Shown one piece after another: positions 57,101 to 64,000 of a stretch of 64,000 nt of DNA. Each line of letters opens with the position of its first letter. Within the stretch, counting starts at the first letter, position 1. This DNA comes from Otatea glauca (taxonomy: Eukaryota > Streptophyta > Magnoliopsida > Poales > Poaceae), in the NCBI GenBank assembly GCA_036346275.1, contig CM070723.1, positions 3,906,001 to 3,970,000 on the forward strand, read 5' to 3'. The notes below the pieces were generated by a model, which ran no database searches, was not told the origin of the DNA, and was given only the letters and a program-made list of their open reading frames with translations. A program made the translations under genes and the position numbers.

Positions 57101-59982
57101 TGCTTGCTAGATAATTGTAGGAAATCCCGAGTTTGTAGTATCATCCTTGTAAATTCTTCCTAGCAATAGTCTTAATGTTCTTAACCTTAACAATCATGTG
57201 GAACTGGAATACTATTTTGCAAGATGTTATTTTGTTCTTCACATCACACGGCTGCAAAAGGTTACCTTGAAGCCAGACCTTTGGATGGCAATAGCTACTG
57301 CTTGAAACTTGGGGTAATCTTTGCATTTGGAGAGAACATAAGGCCTACCGATCTGCAAAAGTACTATACAACTATAACATATAAAGATAGTAAATAATGC
57401 AAATGTATGATGAAACTAAGAGACAAAAATTTAAACAATATTTAAAGATCTGAGGGGGCATAATTATCCGAATGAACAAGGCACATAATTTCTATCAGAT
57501 TATGTTTTATGCAATCGCAGTTGGAACACAAGATAAAAAGAGTTATGCACCATATGGTATACGCTTCAGAACATGCAAGAGAGCAAAATTACTCAAAGAA
57601 GGCAAAGATGTAATGAATTGATGAGTTGGAGCTTGCCATGTGCAATGTTCATCTGTGACAATGTGCAATTAACAATTTAAATTATAAAAGGCATTTAAAA
57701 TCATCCTTACCGTTCTACCAAGCAAAAATGCAGCAGTTGCACCAATTGTTGCTCCAATCGAATCAGCAACAAACCCAACAGGCAGGCCAAATAGGTAACC
57801 ACCTCCAAGCTAGCAAGTAGAGGATGCAGACCAGTCAACCGATTAAAATACCCGTACTATACTCTCACCATCAAATAAATACAACATAGCAGACAAAAGT
57901 TCCACCAGAAGTTATCGCTAAAAGAAAAATGGCAATCGTGCTTACTGTAAGTATTGATGCTGGAACAGCCAATACAGTCAAAGGGATGTAAGCAAGGGCC
58001 CTGTAATGTACAGCACAGCAATTATTAACATTCTATCTCAAATTGTTATTTCGAAGTTGGAACTGAACTTTTGACCTTGAGCAACATTTCAGTTCTGTAA
58101 ACCAAGTATGAGAAAACTCCTTCCCTCCCAATGTGTGCATGTGTCTGTGTGGCTGTGTGGTACGGTGAGGTGTCAGGTGTGGGCTTTCATTTTTTTCCCG
58201 GGGGTGCGCTAGCAAGGTGGGTCCACTCAAAGTGCGCTACGAAGGTGGGTGCGAGTGCGAAAAATGGAATGCCTAAGTGGTGAGCATGGCAGGGGGAACA
58301 TTGGGTTCACCATAACAATCCAGTTATGTGACAGAGAGTTGAATACTTACAGTACCAAAGGACCCCATGCACCCAAGTTCTCCTTGATCCAAACCAGAAA
58401 TTCCTTCAAAATCTGTCAACGTCACAGGGAAATTCACCATGAATAAAATGAGAAGAATGATCATTTGAAGCAAAAAAAAAAGTTTGTTATGGTAAGAAAA
58501 CCAATATATTCTGGCAGCTACAAAGACAATAAAGGAATGAAAGAATACAAAGGGCCAGAAGAGTTTATAGTCTTAAAACAATAATTGTAAAGTTATATGG
58601 ACCTAACAAAGATAGGACTAACGTGGAGTTATGGAATTATGGTCTACACGAGACACTGTAAAATCCAATAGAGATAAATTTCCAAAAAAAATAAGTTTTG
58701 ACTTTGAACAATTTCTAGAGAAAATGAAAGCCAAGGGTTAACACCAATATTTGATTGACAGAGGGATACCATAAAATTAAACACAACAGAACCAAAAGAC
58801 CATCGTATCACATAATATGAACAGTAGAAGGCAAATCTGTCTTAAGGATGAATGCAATCAATGCAGAAATATGCACAATATTAATTATGGCCAGTTAAAT
58901 ACAATTGTAAGATGGAAAAACAGTAAATAAGGAAATGGTTCCACTTTGAAAATTATTATCCTCGTTCCAGCATTACTGGGGTGTATCTGTGATTCTGTGT
59001 ATACCAATTAATTATTACAATAAGGATGAATTCAGAATCAAATAAGATACGATAAATACCAGTGTTCCAGAAATGGTGTACGTCTCTACGAGGCCATATA
59101 CATGGAACAGGTACCCTTACTTGTTACTGTATAATTGCCGATTTAGGCTGAATAGTGGGACCAGTTAGGGCATATAATCACTACTAGGTGGGTGACCCAA
59201 TGAATACCAGTTACTGATTTTTAGAACCTTGATAAATACACATTTACATGGTTAAATACTTTGCAAAAAATAATAATTACATAGATGAGATAACTTCTGC
59301 CTGCAACTGATTTTACCCGACCTAAATTGGGACCCAACAAGGGACGTGATGAATAATCCTTGTGAAATTGTGTTGCTAGACAGGAAACATAATTCAATTT
59401 TCTGCACAATTTGTGAAGTCCTGTATTCGAGAGAGAGAGAGAGAGAGAGAGAGAACAGTTGTGATCCCCCATATCTTCATGGAATGTATCAAGACCATAC
59501 CATATTATAATGCATTGGCCAGTCTACTCTACACAACCCTACATATCTGAACATCTGAACTTTCGAATGCATAGTTGATACAGACAACCATTAGGTCCAT
59601 GTGACAAGAATTTCCAGCTATATAGGATAGGACAATGCCAAACCGAAAACTTTTATTTTCGCAAAACTCTGACAAAACTAAGTATATAATCGAGGGATAA
59701 AGTATACATCTAATCAGGAGACGGGACAAAGCTACATTTCGGCAATCCGGAAGACTCTTCCTATGCCATACCACAGTACCAGGTCAAGCGGCACAGTCGC
59801 ACAGATAACCAAGCACACGTCGCATGATCGAATCTACCAGGCAACCAAATCCCAATCACCAACCAACTCGATGAGGAGCCGCGCACCTTCTCAACGGGGA
59901 GCGTGAAGAGCGCGACGCCGACCGCGACGAGAAGGACGGCGGCGACGGCGAGGCGGATGGCCGAGGGCCACGAGAGCGCCAT
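54112..59982 (-). CDS. SNARE-associated Golgi / VTT-domain (TVP38/TMEM64-type) membrane protein
   Basis: Nine exons: 59982-59887, 58412-58351, 58000-57946, 57809-57711, 57352-57266, 56857-56741, 56184-56092, 55276-55246 and 54287-54112, giving 271 aa; all GT-AG and in phase. The family (PF09335, bacterial DedA relatives; Arabidopsis At5g19070 type) comprises multi-pass endomembrane proteins; related VTT proteins act as lipid scramblases in ER/Golgi and autophagy. An N-terminal helix starts MALSWPSAIRL and ends FTLPVEK. The conserved core is AYIPLTVLAVPASILTLGGG, then YLFGLPVGFVADSIGATIGA, LLLRFVPLLPFNMLNYLLSV and PITLALVYVGTTLKDLSDV. A last helix and a cytosolic tail follow, ending EDHEK as in Arabidopsis. 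The ATG at 59982 fits homologues; an open frame extends 95 codons further upstream (listed separately). Exon 8 is only 31 nt. The gene looks intact. Confidence 0.93.
54591..54728. repeat. 69-bp tandem duplication in a VTT-gene intron
   Basis: 54591-54659 and 54660-54728 are two nearly identical copies (aatagggcctgttaaatatt; ctgaagctttatcaagatga), differing by about one base. They lie in the last intron of the VTT gene. Confidence 0.88.
59430..59453. repeat. GA microsatellite
   Basis: An uninterrupted (GA)n run of about 24 bp in the first intron of the VTT gene. On the gene strand it is (CT)n. Confidence 0.9.
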
Positions 59983-60267
59983 GGACGCGAGCAGCCTCCG
60001 CCGCCAGGGCCTGAGCCTGCAGTCCACCCCTTCCTCCCCGCCGTCCGTGCCGTCCGCCCAGCCCCCCGCCCTCCCCCGCGCCCGCAGCCCCACCGCCGCG
60101 CCTGCCAGATTTGCCCCCCAGATCTGCCTCCCTCCCCCGCCCCCGCCGCCGCCGCCTCCTCCTCCTGCGTTCCCGCCTCCCGCTACGCCCTCCCGCCGCG
60201 GCAACTCATCGAACACCTGGTGCGCGCGAGCGAGCGAGCGAGAAACGTGGCGCTGGATCTGGAGCAA
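59983..60267 (-). other. In-frame upstream extension of the VTT gene (leader or extra N-terminus)
   Basis: The frame of exon 1 is open for 95 codons upstream of the preferred ATG, back to an ATG at 60267 (MLQIQRHVSRSLARAHQVFD). It includes a Gly run coded by the C-rich tract at about 60125-60180. The start is Arg-rich and acid-poor, like an organelle targeting peptide, but the rest is low-complexity and absent from known homologues. I treat it as 5' UTR with chance openness; use of the upstream ATG would give a 366-aa protein. Confidence 0.4.
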
Positions 60268-61892
60268 GGGGGTGTCCCGTCTAGCACGCGTCGTCGCGCG
60301 TTGCTTCGATTTTTTGTCGCGTTTTTTTCAGTGGGAGGAGGGAGAGAGGGGAGGCTTCGCTCGCTGGCTCGTACGCTTCGCTCCCACCGACAGATGCGAC
60401 GCGTGTACGAGAGAGAGAGGGACGATGTGATCCGGTTCTGGCTGGGAACGGTGGAGACTGGCGCGCGGGCCCCACTAGAATGGGAGTTGATTATCATATT
60501 TTTGCACGGGGAGTTGCGGATGGGAAATTTAAAAAGAACTCTTTTGACTGGAATCTCTTTTTTCACAGTTTACATTGTTGGCTTATATGAGACTCAGAGC
60601 CATGCGATTTGACATGCGCCCCTATAATTATTACACTAGAAAGAGATAAGAGCTATGATGTGCCGGTGAATTTTGACGGGTGTTTAGACGTAAAATCAAT
60701 CTATACGGTGGATGTTATTTTTCTATTAGTAAAATCTAGAAAAATTGAAATAATCATAATTTTAGAATTTACTGACGGTCTTTTCATAGAAATATGAGAA
60801 TAAAATTTGGGAAATTTATTAGCTTTTTTCACGAAAACATGATTCATGATTTGAGAGGAATTTTTGGAACCACGAGGGGTTTTTTTTTTTGCAAAAAGTC
60901 GACATCACAATTTCGGAATTCGAGGGACCTTTTGACAAAAAGAAAATTCATATGTCGGAAATATGCACAATATTTTAATTCTATATTTTATTATGAGGCA
61001 AATAACACAAAGACTACAGACGCATAAATCAGCAGGCAACATGTTGTACTTTAAAGTATGTTTAAGAACTGAAATTTAACAGAGTCGATCGATTACAAGA
61101 ACAACTTACAATTGTGCTTGATGAAGAATAGAAAGCAGCGAAGATGTATTTGTGGAAGTAGTCGATGTCGAGGAAGAAGCAGAGCGGACATGCAAATGCG
61201 CTGCCCAGAAGCCTTATTGCCGCCTCGTGCAAGTGATCTTCGCAACAACAACTCAGAGATACCGCTCACCCTCCTTCCTAGCGCATGTCGAAGAGAAAGG
61301 CCGACGAGATTCAACTGTGCAACACTACAATACAACAATCCAGAGAGGACGAAAAATGGAGTAGGAATTTGGTCTTATGGCCTGGACGTCTCCAGGTCTT
61401 TGTATAGACGCGCGCCAGTTACTCACTAGTGAATGACGATATTATATCAATTAAATGCAGCAATTACTTACTAGTAACTGACGATATTACGACAATTTAA
61501 ACCAAACTGAAACATATGTTTAAATCGCATTTAAACATAATGAATAGATAGATAATTGCATGATTTAGCAAAATAAAAGATTAATTTAATGTGACAGGAG
61601 ACACTTTATGACACAGTGCAGTCACTTGTCGCAAGTCACGTGCGTGTGTGTTTTGCCAAAGTTCACCCATGCTATCATGTCACATTATTCAAGGAGTGGC
61701 AAGTACTTCTCCTTATAAACTATCTTCCCTCCATTTCGTTAGATAATATGGTTCTAAATTATACATACTTTGAAATTTTAAAGGGAATAGGCTTCCTATG
61801 GGCCAATTCTAGCATCATAAACGTATATTCAAAAGTGTTTCACTGCAATATTGTAGCTACCGTGTATGAGCGCTATAGTGCATGGCCACACT
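60268..61892. other. VTT promoter region and gene-free stretch
   Basis: 60268-60480 is the likely promoter and leader of the VTT gene on minus, with a short GA run at about 60410. The remainder, to 61892, is AT-rich with open frames up to 105 codons that I do not recognise. A small repeat, gttactcactagt/attacttactagt followed by gaatgacgatatta/aactgacgatatta, occurs at 61418 and 61462. Confidence 0.4.
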
Positions 61893-62613
61893 ATGGCCCT
61901 GTTTGTTTCGATTTTTTCACCGGTTTAAAAGCAAAAAAGCCAAAGCGAAACAAACGATTGACTTTTAAGTTAAGTTTAAAAAAAGCCTAAAGCCTCTATA
62001 TAAGTAAAAGCCAAAAGCTAGGTGAGATGTGTTTTTTTGGCTTTTCTGGGATGAAATAATCGTTTGCCACTGAAAGTCTCCAAAATTACCCACCAAATAC
62101 CATCGTAAATAAACTTAAGAATCCTTCTCCCATCTCCTCATTTCTCCTCCTCCTCTCTCTTCCCTCTGTGTGACATGACTTCTCCCTCCGCCGCTCTGGT
62201 CTCTGTCATCCCTGACCTCCTCTCTCCTCTGTCATCCCTAGCCTCCTTCCTCCTCTGCCGAACCGGATCCGGCGTGGCGGGGGTTGAGGCGATCGGACCC
62301 GAGCTTGGAGCGGCAGGAGGCTACAGGGTCCGGATGTGGGCCGCGTGACACAGGTGGAGCCGAACTGATCTGGTCGTAGCGCGGCAGGAGGCGGTTAGAT
62401 CCAACGTGGCGCGGGTGGAGGCGGCCGGACCTGAGGGTGGAACGGCAGGAGGCAGCAGGAGACGACCGGATCAAAAAGCTATACTATTCAACCCATCAAA
62501 AAGCCAAGATGTCAAACTACATATCTTGATTTAAAAACAGACGTCTTAAGAGCTTGTTAAAAAAAACTAGCTTTAAACAAAAACAAAAAACATAAACCGA
62601 AATAAATAAGACC
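61893..62613. mobile_element. hAT-like non-autonomous element with internal tandem repeat
   Basis: It starts ggccctgtttgtttcgattt and ends aaaccgaaataaataagacc, whose inverse begins ggtcttatttatttcggttt: imperfect ~20-bp inverted ends. Subterminal words aaaagccaaa/gctttttg also pair. The interior, at 62262-62465, has three degenerate GC-rich units with gatc(g/c)gacc and gagcggcaggaggc words. No transposase. Confidence 0.65.
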
Positions 62614-64000
62614 TATTTATACATTGACTGGTTGTTATCAATCAATCACCGGAGAAACGCATGGTTTTACAAACAATTCTTGCACCCACGAGTGCACATT
62701 TCCCAAAATCCCCATGAAGATTGGAGGTTTTTTTATCATAAGCACTAGAAGCATTCACTACAGTCGACATACTACTGCCTTCGGTCTACATACTACTGTT
62801 TCCAAAGTCAACAATATACCACTTTTGAGTTCTAAATTTTAGTATCATTTATTTAAAAAAGTTATGAAAGTACAGCATTATAAAATAATTTTTATGACAA
62901 ATTCACTCATATCATCTTCATATATTTAAACTATATATTGTAGAGAATACTTTTGATCAAAATCAATGTGTTTTGAATGCACCAATTGTATGATATCCCT
63001 CTTTCATGACTAGAGGTGGTACGATAAAGGTTTGACGTGTAACTATTATATACTAGAATAATAAAGGGTTTGGTCTTGCTTCGGTGCCCTGTGTACAGTA
63101 CATATTTAATTTTTAGCCAATGCAACACTTTAATCTAGAGGAATTGAATACAACAACAACCACTAAATTTTTTTTACCAAACATGTTGGGTAGGCTTGAA
63201 AAGAAATCCAATCAAAACCAATATAACCCTCAAACCTTTGATCATAGGTCATAGTTTCGATACGTGGATCGTTAACTTCCATGCACTCCTATCTAACACT
63301 AATTAAATCTTTTGAAATGTTCAATCCCACAAATTTCTTTTGACTATTTCTTCACGTATAAATCTCACTCGACCTTTGTCTCTTCTTATGTTTTCGCGAC
63401 GACTTAAAATTCCACTTGCCTCAAGAAACCTAGAGGAATTGAATGTACTAAAAAATTACTTGCTAAAGTATGTCTATATCTCTCCAGACTGAACAAATGA
63501 GTTCATTTTGGACTGCCGAAAATCACATGGTGCAATTAGAAGCAACAAAGGAAATGGTTACACAGAATAATACATACTGTTAAAAATATAATAAAAAGAG
63601 GTTATACAATATTTTATAGATGCATCTTGGTAGAAACGTAAGAACTATAATGACATCTGTTGATACACATACCAACGGGCGGAGCAGCCCGGCCGACGCG
63701 CGCGGCTGCCCACAAGCAACGGCGCGTTTGATGGTCGACCGAGAAAGGAACTGAAGGCGCGGCTTCACGGCGGCCGCGCTCGGTTGTTTGTTCGCGCGCA
63801 TCGCATCGCAGGTGACGAAACTGGACATGCATGGCATGGCATGGAATGCGAGATCACACTCGGCCCACTCTGTTCTCTTCCCATCCCATCTCGAGTACCA
63901 ACTAGGCAATGCACTCCATGGATAGGACGTTTCACCGGTCATTTCGAGGGTGACTTACATGCAGCAGCAAGGATTGCACAGTAGCTTTGGGCTTTGAAGA
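62614..64000. other. Right end of the window, nothing recognised
   Basis: It is AT-rich up to about 63660, then GC-rich to 63830. Open frames of 60-120 codons overlap on both strands without recognisable motifs. An atggcatggcatggaatg micro-repeat lies at about 63832. A gene could begin beyond the window. Confidence 0.35.

Noticed and set aside
63580..63942. 120-codon minus frame at the right edge
   Set aside because: It has no recognisable motif and overlaps open plus-strand frames in GC-rich DNA.

Overview
This is plant nuclear DNA, almost certainly from a grass (Poaceae). The protein-coding genes have multiple GT-AG introns, GC-rich first exons and AT-rich introns. The spaces between them are full of Stowaway-, hAT- and foldback-type MITEs, LTR retrotransposon remnants and a CACTA-like end. 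The gene products match grass and Arabidopsis families: chloroplast Mg-chelatase H, STELLO, GH1 beta-glucosidase, choline-transporter-like, DUF26, trichome-birefringence-like and SNARE-associated Golgi proteins. There are no bacterial-style operons, no CRISPR array, and I recognised no tRNA or rRNA gene. The exact species cannot be fixed from the sequence alone.

Layout. 0-3.2 kb: two UPF0114 (YqhA-like, plastid) genes in tandem on the minus strand. The left one is cut by the window edge. The right one is a pseudogene without a transit-peptide exon and with a frameshift and a broken splice donor. 3.3-11.7 kb: a transposon block. It has a CACTA-like end, a large inverted repeat whose arms carry a fragment of an FDM/IDN2-like (RNA-directed DNA methylation) gene, and a decayed Ty1/copia element. 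12.7-17.7 kb: CHLH, four exons, 1380 aa. 18.4-20.9 kb: STELLO-like gene, tail-to-tail with CHLH. 21.2-22.0 kb: a 0.7-kb foldback element. 22.5-24.0 kb: a five-exon plant gene of unknown function. 24.6-27.2 kb: an 11-exon GH1 beta-glucosidase. 27.4-36.5 kb: a repeat-rich stretch without genes, including a 172-bp tandem array and a dimeric tandem array with a ~265-bp higher-order unit. 36.9-39.7 kb: choline-transporter-like gene. 42.8-47.4 kb: an F-box/FBD-LRR pseudogene broken up by MITEs, next to a Stowaway-like MITE that itself carries two independent solo LTRs. 48.2-48.6 kb: an intronless secreted DUF26 protein. 50.3-52.6 kb: a TBL (PC-esterase) gene. 54.1-60.0 kb: a nine-exon VTT/SNARE-associated Golgi protein gene. 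60-64 kb: MITEs and sequence I cannot assign.

The genes are independent housekeeping or accessory loci and do not form a pathway cluster. CHLH inserts Mg into protoporphyrin IX in the plastid, and UPF0114 proteins are also predicted plastid membrane proteins. STELLO and TBL both act in the Golgi on cell-wall synthesis, and the GH1 and DUF26 proteins are secreted. Most interesting are the stop-free GC-AG intron of CHLH, the transposon-borne inverted repeat of an RdDM-factor fragment, and the datable nesting of MITEs and solo LTRs.
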